Assembly (NCBI GenBank): GCA_003184365.1
Contig: NKYR01000012.1
Coordinates: 124,001 to 188,000, forward strand
Length of the DNA stretch: 64,000 nt
Direction: 5' to 3'
Source: Evernia prunastri
Lineage: Eukaryota; Ascomycota; Lecanoromycetes; Lecanorales; Parmeliaceae
Part shown: positions 12,642-24,800 of the stretch, in pieces
Layout of the letters: the number at the start of each line of letters is the position of its first letter
Position numbering within the stretch: position 1 is the stretch's first letter
Translations under genes and position numbers: made by a program
Notes under the pieces: model-generated
Databases searched by the model: none
Told to the model about the DNA's origin: nothing
The model's input: the letters and a program-made list of their open reading frames with translations, nothing else

Positions 12642-15600
12642 ATGGCAGATCCGTGTTCGACAATTGGTCTGCTTGGTACGGCATTAAGCTTGACAAAGGG
12701 CGTGATGGACTTTGCTTCATCGGTAAAAGATGCGCCAGAAGAGGTTGAGAAGCTCAGCCGTGAGCTGACGAGTTTACGCGATGTCTTTGAGCAACTCCTG
12801 GATCTCGTTGAAAACGAAGAGAGCAGGGAAGATTTTACAGAAGTGTCCACCCTCTACAACGCTGCCGGGGTACGCTCTCTCTCAGAAAGTCTTGTAGATT
12901 TTTTTCGTCCTAGCTGTCTGACATGACAACAGGATCTTGTCATCACGCTTGAGAGTCTTCGGGCAAAACTGGATGATCTTAGCGCGGTCAAAGGGTCTCG
13001 CAGGCGCAATCAGAGATTCTTGAAGCGATCGCTGCGATACCAGAGCACCAAAACATTATGGATGAGCTTAAAAAGCTACGCCTCGATGTGAAGATTGATC
13101 AGCACGCATCTGAAGATCACGAATTTCTCCGCGCTCTGTCAAATCTTGATTTCAGTGCCAAGTAGAAAGAAGCCTACAGCAAACGATTTGCTAACACCGG
13201 TCAATGGTTGCTCGAAAACAAAGGTTTCAAGGATTGGTCTCAATCAACCGAGCAGATTCCCTCTGTTATTTGGTGCCTTGGAAATCTAGGCACCGGTAAA
13301 ACAGTCATTACTTCCATTGCGGTCAACTATATTGCCGAACGAGCTCATGAATCAAACATTGCAACGGCCTACCTTTGCTGTGATCATGCAGATACTCTAA
13401 CTCATTCAATAGAGGCCCTGATGGGTAGCCTATTGCGACAGCTGGCAGAGCAGACATCACGTACTCAGACTACACGCGAGTTGAAACAGTCTTATTCCCA
13501 AAACACCGGAAATAGACATTTATCAGCGGATGACCTGTTCACGTGCATCTGCACGGTGTCAAAGGACTTCGACGCTGTCTATATGTTCGTTGAGGCTCTA
13601 GATGAATGCCCTGAGAATAGCAGGAATGAACTGCTGGCACGGATTCAGGATTTCAGCACAAGCCATGTGCGGATATTTCTCACGTCTCGCCCGCATATAA
13701 GAATCAATCTGACAATTCTTGATGTTTTACGCATCGATTTTACTGCGAGTGTGTCCGATATTACAGCATTTCTGGAATCGGAGATCCACAAGAGCGGTAG
13801 ATTGTCCCGCTTCATAGCCCGAGATCCGGAGTTGAAACAGCATATCGTGAATGGGATAGTTGATAAAGCTGACGGCAAGTTCCTACTCGCCAGCCTCCAG
13901 ATTAACAGTCTGTGCAAGCAGACCAGCCCTAAGCAGATAAAGAAGCTTCTGAAGTCATTGCCAGCAGATGTCTTTACAACATACAATGACACCTTCGCCA
14001 GAATCCGAGATCAATTTAAAGAGGATGCTGACCTAGCAATGAAGGCAATATTGATGGTCTTCAATGCCAAAAGGCCATTGGAGATTGAAGAATTACGCCA
14101 TGCTCTGGCAGTGGAGCCCCAAGAGGTTGCACCTGATATAGAAGCTTTGACAGATTTGGAGATCATTTTCAGTGTTACCGCCGGGCTCATCACCACGTTT
14201 CAAGGCAAGGCCAGGCTCATTACCACGTCCGATAGTAAGATCGCCAGATCCCAGTGACCCTTATATGTGCGCCTCGTTCACTATACTTTGCAGGAGTATC
14301 TCGAAGTCAACCAGAAGCAGATCTTTCCGAACATGCAGCACCATACGGCAGAGATATGTCTCACATACCTATCATACGACGATTTCGGGAGAAAGGACTT
14401 TATTCTTCCGTTTGCAGGATATGCAGTGCTATACTGGGCCGACCATTTACGTGGGTTTCAACAGGAGCTCAAGGTGCAAGCTTTAGCTTTTATCGAAGAC
14501 ACCGCTAAAACATCTACTTGGATCACGTATTATAGACCGAATATGCTGTTGCCAGTTGATCTATTTTTTGACGACGACTCGTCGATACCAGTGCACATCG
14601 CAGCTTTCTGGGGTCTCACGGTCCTGCTCTCCACTCTACTCACGCCCAATAACATTGAAGCTGAAAACATCGATGGTCAGACACCTCTGTTCCACGCTGC
14701 AAACGAGGGCCATGTTGACGTCCTCAACCTACTATTGGAGCGCAAAGCTAATGTCCATGCGAAGGATACCAGGTCCGGTCGGACCGCATTGTGCAAAGCA
14801 GTTGAAAGAGGCCATCACGGGATCGTTGTCACGCTGTTGGAACACGGAGCAGATGTTGACACCCAAACCGCCTCAGGGACTACCCCTTTACATCTCGTGG
14901 CTGGCAAGAACCTAAACACCGTAGGACTGTTCCTGGAAAGGGGAGCCGAGGTCGACGTCCTGTCGGGCAAATATCGTACTGCTCGTCACGCGGCGACACG
15001 AGTTGGGATTGGTGCCTCCGTTCGAAATCCATTCGATCATGGGGCACCTCTTGAGATAAAAGATGACAACGGTAGTAATTCACTACATCGCGTCGCCGAA
15101 CGGGCACCCGACCCCAAAGCGGAAACGCTGCTAGCGCTCTTGAATGGAGGGGCTCGTCTCGACAGCAGGGATGGCATGGGCAGGAACCCGTTGCACATGA
15201 TAGTCGATGCAAACCAGGATGGTGATCATCTCAAGATTTTTCTACAAGAAGAGCAGCGTCGCCGTTCTAGTCAGGTATCTCTGAGGTGAGTCCCCTGTTT
15301 CCCGTCGCATCTGAGTGAAGCTGATGCTGAGAAAAGGCACTGCCAATCGAGCGACCCACCCACTTTCGGTTCTACGATCAGATCTGCCCCCGACCTACCG
15401 TTCACCCGAGAAGACACGGTATTGAACTCTCAGGATTGCAAAGGGCGTACGCCTTTACACTATGCTTATTATCGAGCGAGTCAATTCAAACAATTGGAGG
15501 TTGAGAACATCCAAGGACACGATAAAGTTCTAGTAAGTGATACGATACGGTGGCTGTTAGAGGGTGGTGCATCCAATGCAATAGTCGATGCGGCCGGAAA

Positions 15601-15700
15601 GATCCCCTCAGATTACGCGAGTCCGTCCACCCAAGATGTGAGACAGCGGAGGAACGACTACAGAATCCCTAGTCTGGCTTCGGTCGTTTCGGAAGCATGA
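12642..15700 (+). pseudogene. NLR-like relic 2: HeLo-like, NACHT, ankyrin; broken
   Basis: This is a paralogue of the relic at 6055. ATG 12642 starts a HeLo-like domain (MADPCSTIGLLGTALSLTKG) ending at 12869. An intron follows (12870..12932). The second half of the domain, about 100 codons in relic 1, is deleted near 12990, and the frame shifts to the linker. At 13163-13165 a TAG replaces the Gln of the FxAKQKExYSKR block that relic 1 keeps, a CAG-to-TAG change. The NACHT domain follows with Walker A GNLGTGKT (near 13290) and VYMFVEALDEC, where the first Walker B acid is Glu. A 30-bp tandem duplication and a TGA at 14255 interrupt the end of that region. Ankyrin repeats run to 15285, and a 51-nt GTGAGT..AAAAG intron (15286..15336) leads to the last exon. 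It is a non-functional relic. Confidence 0.8.
14180..14239 (+). repeat. 30-bp tandem duplication inside NLR relic 2
   Basis: GCCGGGCTCATCACCACGTT at 14180 recurs 30 bp later as GCCAGGCTCATTACCACGTC. The duplication keeps the reading frame (GLITTF then RLITTS). It sits just before the TGA at 14255, at a point where the paralogue reads straight on. Confidence 0.6.
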
Positions 15701-16590
15701 TTGGACAATGCCTTTGGATTAGAGCGTTGCTTGGCCCTGAGTCATTCTGCTGTCACTCTCAGGGTTCATAATTAGTCACGTGACCAAAGATTTGATTTTC
15801 GCTGTTGATAGACCGCAAGTTTCTGCCTTCTTCATTTCTTTTGCAAAGTATTCAGGCCGCGGGCTTTCGGTACATGGGATAGATGAGCATGTACTCAACG
15901 TGTGAGAGATTGTCGAGCGTGATCCAACTTCCTTTTTTCCGACAGCGGAGACCTCGCTGTGTGATCTTTGCATCTTGAAGAACAGCATCACAGAAGGCTG
16001 AAGGGCGTAGACTCGGTAGAGAAGCACCAAAATTACATTGCAACGCCATGTCAAATCACTGGTGCCGAATTTCCCATTTTCATTCGCTATCCGTACCCGA
16101 TCTCTCGAGGGCGGAAGAATCGTTCAGAAGATGGGAAAGTGGGCCCCTGAAATCCTTCGTTATCGTGAAGACTTGCCAGACCAGGCGATATCTTTTGACT
16201 ACACATATACAACCCGGGCGGTCCTTATCAGAGCTCGACATCGACGGTTTTTGATTAAATTCAAGGGTGTTCTGGACCGGAATCGTTGAGCTTTGAGGGA
16301 GTTTCTGGGAACAAAGGATCTATGTGAACTCGCCTGCTGGATGCACTCAGGTGGCTACTTTTGGTTGAAGCGGGCTTGATGGTTTTGGGGTAGAGTTTTT
16401 GATGCATTTCTCCATGCTTTTACCATGTCCGGCCCTCTCTTGACCGGAGATCTTCCTAGAGGGTAGAATCTAAGAGAAGTGGAGGGCTCGTCTCGCTCTT
16501 TCTCGAGAGATGAGTTAGACGCAGTGCACGATGCATAAGCCCGCTGCGGCTCAGCTAAACATAGCGTCGCTCAAAAAGCTCTGAGCCGCA
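15701..16590. other. Intergenic, no gene recognised
   Basis: Only short overlapping frames are seen. This is the shared 3' flank of NLR relic 2 and of the convergent membrane-protein gene ending at 16591. Confidence 0.45.
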
Positions 16591-18436
16591 TCATCCAAGG
16601 TTAGCTTGTGCAGCGCCAACGACCAGTGTCAGCAAAGCCACAACGTAAGCGGAGACACCAAACGCGCCCTCAATATCATGCTTGAGTACCGTCCAGCAGA
16701 TGGCAAATGCCAGACTTCCGCACAGAAACAGCGACAGGCTGAGAAGCCATACCCTAGAGCCGATCCACCCTTCGACGATCTGGATACCCCACCCAACTCT
16801 CGGGCCATAGCTTGGGTTCACTTCGAGCTCGCCCTTTCGTTTCTTTGGAAAACGGGAGTACGCGTACAGTATGTCCCAAGCCTCCTCTGGGTGCTGAAAC
16901 CAGTGGGTCATCAAGTTCTCGCCCACTGGGGGAATCACATCGCACGATTCGTAGAGATATTCATCTCTCCTGGTCTCCGGTGGCATGTCAGGGACTTTAC
17001 GAATGTCAACGCGAGCCATTTTGTGGAGTTCGAACTGCGTCATGGATTAGCTTGAACGCGAGAGAGTGGCTTGGTAGGAAGGGACTCACCTGCACGAAGC
17101 GGATGGTTTTTACGCCCCTCAAAAAGGGCTGGACTCCCCAAGTGTTTCTCATATTTGAGTAAACTTCTTTCATCTCTACGAATAAACTTTTGTCTGACGG
17201 AGTATGCGACAGGTTCAATTGTGTGAGGAGGCTGTCCGGTCCTCTTCTTGATTTGCCGCATACTAGTAGCCAGCATTTTTCCAGATGAACATCCAGAGCG
17301 GTAGCTGCGTTTCCATAGAGCCCTACTCTAGCGTTAGCCCTCGGGGCTAATCGCTGCAAGGATATGTCACTCTCTGCTGTCTGTTGATATCCGGAATTGT
17401 CCGCACTTGGTGAGGGAGTTGATACAGAAGTAACATTGCGTGAAGAATGAGAAGCATCGGAGACAGCGTGGGTCCTCATGGAAGCATTGAGCGACCTTTC
17501 AAGTTCGACCGCTGCTCCAGACCGTAGTTCAGTGAAGTCATCATACATTTTACGACCGCAACCACATCGCCATCTTATACGTGTCTTTCCTTTTGCCAAG
17601 GGACGCTCCCCTAACCCAAGCACTGATAGTATGGTTTTGAAATCCCATCTTTTTGTTCCCTTAGGGCGATGTTGGCGAACCTCGTTTAGGTGAACATTTT
17701 TCGGACCGACCTCTGCCTCGGAGGACTTAGTGATGAACGCTCCTGCATCGTCAAGCTCCCTTAGTTCTCCGGTATGTATTGCGGTATTTTGAATCTGTTC
17801 ATCAGCTATAATTCCCGTAGCTGTCCTGCCTACACGTGGCTTCGAGTTGTTGATATCGCCATTTTTCTTGAAGTCGATAAGATTGAGGAACGCGCTGAAT
17901 TCATCGAACGAATCTTCCCATTTGGCCCCTTCCCAATTTGTTGGCTCTTCGATCTTGATTGGCCCTTCCACTTTTGATGGTTGCGCTGAAGATCCGACGA
18001 CTACTTTCTCGTCAGAGCGCAGGGGTGAATTATGTCTTTGATAGTGAACTTTTTGTTCTTTGGCCCCTCCGAAGAGTTTCTTGGAGGATCCCCCTTCGCG
18101 ACGCTCCCTACCGTCGTAGGTATCGCGGCGGTGGATCCCCTCTCCATATGAGTTATTATAGGTGGTGAATTCCCCGGAGCTTATCAAGTTCTCCGCCAGG
18201 TAAACTGCGTGGAAACGTGTCCCGTCTTTCATTAATTGATATTGTCCACCGTCAAGCACCTTGTAAATCGTGTATGGATCGGGGTCAATGCCTCGAACTC
18301 CGCGAAGGAAGACATGTTCGCCTATTTGGTACTTGGGGGGAGTCTATACGCCTTTACGTTCAGCAGATGAATATCGCAGTAGAGCTGAGAAGCCTACTTC
18401 GCCTGTGTAATTGTGAGGTGGCTGGTATCCGGTCAT
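16591..18436 (-). CDS. Conserved fungal membrane protein with CxC motif
   Basis: Exons are complement 18398..18436, 17090..18343 and 16591..17034, giving 578 aa. The introns are 54 nt (GTAGGC..GTATAG, branch-like CTGAAC) and 55 nt (GTGAGT..CGCAG), both phase 0. The first exon encodes only MTGYQPPHNYTGE. The second opens with HVFLRGVRGIDPDPYTIYKV and YQLMKDGTRFHAVY, and later has RIRWRCGCGRKMYDDFTEL and WLLVCGK. The last exon has VGWGIQIVEGW and two hydrophobic helices, VWLLSLSLFLCGSLAFAICW and AYVVALLTLVVGAA. This architecture recurs in many ascomycete hypothetical proteins that often lie near NLR-like genes. The function is unknown. The internal region of about 100-350 is low complexity. Confidence 0.82.
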
Positions 18437-19478
18437 TGTCCCCAAGTGGTACTTCAAGCGCTAGATTGCCAATCTTCGAGGGGGCCCTCAAGCCTTCAGA
18501 TCGGGTCAACGACTAGGACATTCGTCAGGGGAACTGGTATATTCTACACGATGGATATGCTTGTCGTGAAGAGTGAAAGTCGAAATGGAGAGGTTCGAGG
18601 CTGCCTTGTAGGAGATATTCTCAGCTCTATCAGCCCCATGACATCACGTTGCAGCTGCAGCTTTTCGTGCCCGGCAAGGAACGAGGCAAGTGCTTGTAGG
18701 ACACGAATACTGGCAATACACTAATCCTAGATAACCACATGAGCGTACAAGTACTTAGCGTATGGCACAGCAAATCAACAATGATACCCAGGACGTTATA
18801 AGCCTCGAGTACAATTATTGACTTTGGCCGGGTTTGTCTCAAGACCAATAGAGCCTAGCTGAGACTGCGCTAGCTGTGATATCGCAGGCCGTGAAGTCAT
18901 CCGCCTGATTACCACTATTGCATTAGCAGAATTTTGCGGGGCTGCTGAGCTGAGCATGGTCGTGTGATGGAAGAAGTCGGTTGAGAAGAAAACTAGTCAT
19001 TGTCATTTACTCTGAGATAAGAGGCTGGACCGAAAGCCCGTGCAAAGCGAGTAACGTACACATCAGTTAAGCAGGTATTACATGGGGAATGTGGAAGGTG
19101 GATATACCTATCCGTTGTAGTAAATCAATAGTTAAGCTTGAGCCGTGAAGGCTGTCAATCGTGAGAGCGGAATCAAACTTGGGATTGTGCGTAGGCAGAG
19201 AGGGTTTCTGACCGAAAATGGTTCACGGATGGCTTTCGCGCCTATGGAAGTGGATCTTTCTGCGGCTCAGGATATGGAAAAGAATGACAGGAAGAGGACG
19301 CGAGGTGGAAGGCTGAAGCAACATATAAAAAATGGTGTACGGCCTTCAACGCACCCCTATTAACTAAGAGCACCCGTACGTTGTACAGAAATACACTTCA
19401 ACCCTAGCCATCTTTTACAACGTTGCCCACGTCCCATCTCCGAAAAACCCTGGAAGTGGATTCTCCAAGCTTTCGAGA
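18437..19478. other. Intergenic upstream of the membrane-protein gene
   Basis: No gene was recognised. The interval holds the promoter of the gene starting at 18436 and the 3' flank of the mL54 gene. Confidence 0.4.
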
Positions 19479-20273
19479 CTATCTCATTCCCCGCAAGAAG
19501 TTGTTCTCTTTGATCTTCTTTCTCCTTGCCGTCCTCATCGCGCTTGTCAAGCGTTCTCTTGCCTCCAGCGCTTTTCTTCCATCCGCCTCTCCCATACCAG
19601 CCGGAAGGTCAATCGACTGCTCTTCGAGTGGCACTTGGACTGTGTGCGAGGTAGAGTGCGAGCCGGTCCCCAGAGCGCGAGCAGCTTTGGAGGCCAGGCG
19701 GCGTTGCTTTTTGGATTTCGCTACGGACATGAATCATCAGCCTCGAGCCTAGCGTGGGAATAGGGCATCGAGATAGCTCCGGTCAATAAGGCAACTGAAG
19801 CCAGCGGAGCGCGCACCCTGTTCTAAAGGTGGCGCTCCAAGTTCCAATCGTATATAGAGATATAGCCTACCAAACGCATTGCCAACCACCCCCTCCTCAT
19901 TCAAATCCCCAGTCTTGGGCCCAAGTAGCCCCCAAAGCCATTCAGGGTACTCCGAGTCCTCTCTCGCAACCGGCCCCTCTTGGCCCTTGATGTATCCCAA
20001 TCCCCTCAGGGGCGTACCCGCCGGGGCACTGCTGGGCGGATGCAGTGGACCCTTTGACGCTGCTTTAGGGGTCGTGCTTGGCGATGAAGGTATATCGGGC
20101 GTTTTTGAAGGCGATGGCGTAAAGGGCGTGGAAAATGGCTGCGCGGCGGAGGTTGAGGTTGCTGGGGGCGGGCTTTCGGGCCAGCGAAGTCTGGAGGCCG
20201 TTGAAAGGGAGCGGAAGGGAGTAGAACTGAATGCGGAGGATGACAGGAGGCGGGCACAGCGTTGACAGATCAT
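19479..20273 (-). CDS. MRPL37: Mitochondrial large-subunit ribosomal protein mL54
   Basis: Exons are complement 19871..20273 (403 nt) and 19479..19720 (242 nt), giving 214 aa. The 150-nt intron starts GTAGGC after TTTG and ends CCGTAG. It joins VVGNAF to AKSKKQRRLASKAARAL. The start MICQRCARLL is typical of fungal mL54 and is followed by a Ser/Ala/Pro-rich stretch that fits a mitochondrial presequence. The core is AGTPLRGLGYIKGQEGPVA then DSEYPEWLWGLL. The C terminus, SAMRTARRKKIKENNFLRGM, is basic, as expected for rRNA contact. The product works in mitochondrial translation. The TPLRGL, YPEWLW and KSKKQRR blocks together make the assignment firm. Confidence 0.88.
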
Positions 20274-21625
20274 TGTGCAAGGCTTTAGGTCTGGGACAGG
20301 GAAAAGATGGTCTCGATAATTGGTTGGAGAAGTCTTTGAGTTGGCGCGGTGCCAAGGCGTCCTACGTTGAAGGGTCAACTTAATATATACGTCCGCGACA
20401 GGATGCTGTTCTCCATCAAAGTGAGAAATCTATTACAGCATTGAAAGTTTCTATTAAAGTACAAGAGTTATCACCGTCGCCTAGCACAGTATTTTTCGCC
20501 ATTTAAGAGATTCTAATCGAGTTTAGTTTCAGGTATAACTTCTCAATGACATGATGTTTCAGCGCGCTTGACAGAAATCTTTGCAGCAACATTGAAGAGA
20601 AGGCTCAGTACCAGCACGCTGTTACGCTGCTTCACCTAGCACGATCAAGACTTTGATGTCGAAGAGAATTTGAGGCTGCAGTTCCACGGCAGCTGCATTA
20701 ATAATAGAAGCCACGTTGCAATTTCGCGCATTGACATGACAACAGCGACCTGCTCTGCCAACGTAAGATGGGAATTTCGCATTTTCGATGGAACGGATCC
20801 GTCACTAGAGTGGAACCTCGTGTATATTGTAGCCGCGATTAAAATTACTGTTGCAGCATTGTCACTGTGACCCAAAGAGTCCCAGTCAATGCCCACGATG
20901 CCACAAGCTATTTCCGGCAGGGACCTCCGCTGTTACTGCCGGCTATCGCAATCAAAGGAAGATGCAAACCAAGGACGGGCTCCTCACGCCTCAACTGAAC
21001 TTCGTACTACGGGCAGAGGCCATCGCTTCGCTACTCAGAAGATTCGCTGGAGCTAGCCTGATGATGCTATCGCCTTCTGAAAAATCCTCAGACCGCTGAA
21101 ATCGCTAGCTTCGGTTATCACCAGTAGCAAAAATGGACATGGTGTGAGTGGGTGGCAGAAGCGGATCGGGACATTGGTTAGAACAAGGGTGGCCCGTCCC
21201 ATCCGGATATAGTAGTGTGGCAGCCAATCGAGTGATGGCCTTTCTGGTGACTAGTGAGGGTATTGGTGATACGGGGTCCTCTCATTCGGCGAGGATCGAT
21301 CCGCACATCTTAGTCCGCTGTGATCTGACCTTCCCTACGAAACCATGGAACTTTTGCGTATTCCGTCAATATACCCGCGATACCTAGCCTCTCCTCCCTT
21401 TCATTTGTCATGCCGCGGGTGTTTACGACCAAAATATCTGGATTCGTAAGAACCCAGGCTCAGTTGTATTTTATCTCTTGAAGAAGTCTCATTATCTGTA
21501 TGAGAGCCCAGGCTATGACAGCGAGACACGCATATACTTATTAAAGCACGACTGATCAAAACACCGCAAGAAGGGACATGCCAGTCTGGCTCCTAGACAA
21601 AAAACCGACATCGCCCTGTCCACTA
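20274..21625. other. Intergenic, no gene recognised
   Basis: No coherent gene was found on either strand. The first 120 bp should contain the mL54 promoter. Confidence 0.4.
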
Positions 21626-22082
21626 CTAGCCGGGGTAATATCTTCTGTCACATATCCAAAGATTATATTTGACACTATCGACCAGCAAGGCTTCAGTCAC
21701 CGGATTGACCGGAAGCATGGTGACGTTCCTGATGCCCGAAGAGAGAAAAGCCGAGGCCAAACCCGCATGGATCATCGGCACTGCTTCCGTGACACTGACG
21801 CCTAAATTAGGTCAGCGTTCACGAAACAGACTGCAAGCCAGACAAGAGAGAGAGAGCAATCAGACGACTTACGCAAGCGCCGGAGGCGTGGAGAAGCCAA
21901 CGCAGCCAGTATCCTTGTGCGAGGAACTCCTAAACCCAACAACAGCGACAGTGCACTGGGTTGCGAGATCAAAAGATACTCATAGGGAGATACTCTAGAA
22001 TCCAACGAAGACTTCCAAAAGCGACTTATGCGAGGCACTCAAAGATACAATGCTGACTTCATCGAGCAACCTAGCTTCTGTC
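21626..22082 (-). pseudogene. Truncated tandem copy of the adjacent secreted-protein gene
   Basis: The minus strand carries a degraded paralogue of the gene ending at 22117, starting only about 35 bp beyond its stop. Matching blocks are SASHKSLLEVFVGF (intact PYKTFSMKRFWFG), ATQCTVAVVGF (intact AVQCTITLAAF), GFSTPP (intact TFTPP) and VTEAVPMIHAGL (intact VKEAPMIQAVL). TAG and TGA codons interrupt the section after VFVGF, and the signal-peptide half is missing. A 71-bp GTAAGT..TTTAG segment (21802..21872) is absent from the intact gene, and its removal leaves a one-base frame mismatch. The copy cannot make the family protein. Confidence 0.7.
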
Positions 22083-22116
22083 TTTGCAGTCCTCGTGCCA
22101 TACATCACCCAAGCTC

Positions 22117-22756
22117 TCATGTACTGACACTGTACTCCAAATTATCTATCCCAAATTCGACCACCTCCGCGTTGTTCTGGATGATAGTAACACTATACAC
22201 ATTCTCGAACCCACTCGGCAACACTGCCTGGATCATCGGTGCCTCCTTTACTACATTCTCGGGCGGTGTGAATGTAAAACTCGCGACAGCAACCTCCTGG
22301 TCATTTGCCTTCTCAAAAGCAGCAAGGGTGATCGTGCACTGTACTGCCACTTCGGCTTGCCCTTGGTCAAGATCCGCCTCGCACCCGAACCAGAACCTCT
22401 TCATGCTAAAAGTCTTGTAGGGCGGTACGACAGTGATGCTGGGTGTAGCATTGGCATTAGGTGTGGAGCCGACAAACATGGGGGCGCTGTGGGGAGCGAT
22501 GCCGCCGGCAAGGGTGTTCGAAGTGCTGATCACTGAGAAAGAGGTGTAGGCGAGCTCTTCGTAGGTACCGAGACTCGCCGGTGGACCGACCGCTGGTGTT
22601 GCGAGATTGTCGTACTATTCGCGCTGTCAGTTTTAGGAGGATGGATGTCTTGATTCGTAAAAGACTGACATTCGCGTCGAAGGCAGAAGTGGTTGCAGCG
22701 ACAGTGCTCGACAAGGCGACGGCGCCTCGAGCAACCGAGCGCAAGAGGTTCTTCAT
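22117..22756 (-). CDS. Small secreted protein of unknown function (194 aa)
   Basis: Exons are complement 22670..22756 and 22117..22614, with a 55-nt intron (GTCAGT..AATAG) in phase 0. Exon 1 encodes MKNLLRSVARGAVALSSTVA, a good signal peptide with cleavage likely before SAFDAN. The mature part opens YDNLATPAVGPPASLGTYEE. It has a beta-strand-like pattern with few cysteines (FGCEADL, VQCTITL) and ends GIDNLEYSVST. The YDNL opening and IDNLEY end resemble secreted fungal proteins with a carbohydrate-binding-like sandwich fold, but no enzyme motif is visible. A decayed tandem copy lies just downstream. Confidence 0.78.
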
Positions 22757-24161
22757 AGCTGGATGCTTGGCACGGATATTGAGTGAAGAAGTGTGTAGTG
22801 ATTGGTAAAGTGCCCTTGCTATCTCTGTGGGTTGCGAATTGACTATAAGTTTTCCAGCAAAGAAGCGTATTCCCACATACAAGAGGGACAAAATTCAAGG
22901 GTCGAGAGCCGACTAAGAATTTGATCAGGATCCGGGGTACTTGATCAATATATGCAGCTCATAATTCTAAACACTCGCACTCCAGGTCGAATTGCGATGT
23001 TGTGGTGTGGCGGTGTGGAGAACCCAGTGCCGAGATGTCCAAAGCCATTGATAATTCGCCGCACAGTCGCTCACCAATCAGCTGCTGGGAGATGTTCGGA
23101 AGCGGTGTATGCAGCCCAATGCAACCCCCTTTCTACCCCGGAGTATGTGTCTCATGACCCAGTCAATGAGCAGTCAAATCACTCGGATCTTTGGGTGCTT
23201 GATTTCGCATGCAGATATAGCATAGATGTATCGGAAATCTCGAATTCAACTTTTCGATCCCACCCTACATCGAATATTGCATGGAGAAACCTCCGCGGGC
23301 TAAAGGCCACTGACCTGCATCCAGGTCTTTAAATAAGACTAGTTCTTGGACTCTGCGCTCTAAAATATAACGTGCTGCGGCTCAGGGACCCTTGCGTCGA
23401 AGTCCTTTGACTGCGCTATGGACTGGGTCGAATCTGGTAATAGCTATATGATTGAAATTTGCCATGAGCTTATAGCGAAGCGATGATCGATCGTAGTCTT
23501 AGCCACTTCCCACTTCCTCATCCCACCACCGGCCGAGAACTCAAATTTTGACAAATACCACAATCGCATTCTAATCCAAAGCACCTGCCTTATTCGACAA
23601 TCGAAGTCTACAGCAATAGGGCCGGGATATCGGCAACACTGGAGTTGGGTCCGGTTCAGCTTGCACATCTTGTTTGCTTTTTAACGTCCCGGGGTCCATC
23701 GATTTTGAGGAGTGGTCTGAAATTCCCTATTTGTACAAGAAGAGTTCCGCGTCAAGTTCTAGATTTGTCTTTGGTCTCAAAGCCACCTAAGAATGTCTCC
23801 CCAAGAGTGCTTTTGGCATAATGTATGTCTAGTATGTTCTTTTATGACTTCTCTCATACAGTTGATATGACTATCTAGAACTGAAGGTAGGATTGATACG
23901 AAATATAATAGAACGAGGAAAAAAGAAATCTCGCTTGGTTTGGTTTTACTGTCGATCCTCGTACGCCGTAATCAAACATAACTAGATACCTATTACGGGT
24001 TCAACCTCTTGGCTCGAGAAGGAGTCAGTCAGCTGCTGCATTGATATCATAAATATGACGACCCTGTCTTCAATAAAGGAAAGCGTTGAGAGACAATATA
24101 AATTCTGGTCTCTAGCATATATGCGACTCGCTCGCTGCCCTTGATTTGAAATTGCAAGACT
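22757..24161. other. Intergenic, no gene recognised
   Basis: This is the promoter side of the secreted-protein gene at 22756, followed by AT-rich DNA with only short frames. Confidence 0.4.
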
Positions 24162-24800
24162 CTACGTTGCTGCAACAGCTCCAGCCGTAAGCTCTGCCGG
24201 CGCCTCCACCAAGTCCACCGCCGCATCCCCACCTGCACCATACGGATTCCACACCTGCGCAGTCCCAACCTCGGTGCCTCCCACAAACACATGCACAAAG
24301 CTCTCGACCCACCACTCGTTCAACGTCATGAACTCGGGCAAACCCCTCAGCAACGCGCAGACATTGTTGTAATTAAAGTAGGGCTCCCTCCTGGGCTCCA
24401 GGCGCTCCATCCGAATGGTCGCCGCCCCGTATCGGAAGACTTTGGGGTTGGCGAAGTCTGCCGCGCGTGGATGATACCGACATATTTGGGCGAGATTATT
24501 GATTGCGCACATGTAGACCGACGGTGCGTCTATGGGGGTTTTCTTGTGAGGGGAGAGCTGGTAGACGGTGAGGGTTACTGGCGGATCGGTGTGGGGGATC
24601 ACGTAATTGCTTTAGGTGAGTTAACGGATTGATATCCGAGTCTACTGCTTCGTAGCAAAAGATGCAGGGATCAATGCTTACTTAGCGTTCACACCAGTGA
24701 CGTTAACTGTGATAGATTCGTGGGATTGGTTGGCTACTAACGTGCTTGAGGTCGGAAGTCCAATGAACAGCAAGAGCGGACTGACTTTGAAGATGTACAT
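24162..24800 (-). CDS. Secreted hypothetical protein (188 aa)
   Basis: Exons are complement 24682..24800 and 24162..24609. The 72-nt intron (GTAAGC..TAAAG) splits an Asn codon. The N terminus MYIFKVSPLLLFIGLPTSST is a signal peptide. It is followed by potential N-glycosylation sites (NQS, NVT). Exon 2 has NNYVIPHTDPPVTLTVYQLS, an NNLAQICRYHP segment with one cysteine and an LNEWWVESFVHVFVGG block near the C terminus. No enzyme family was recognised. It is probably an extracellular protein; an effector role is possible but not shown. Confidence 0.7.

Noticed and set aside
19423..19752. 110-codon plus-strand frame with a hydrophobic segment
   Set aside because: It has no ATG near its start and lies opposite exon 2 of the mL54 gene, which has clear family motifs and splice sites.
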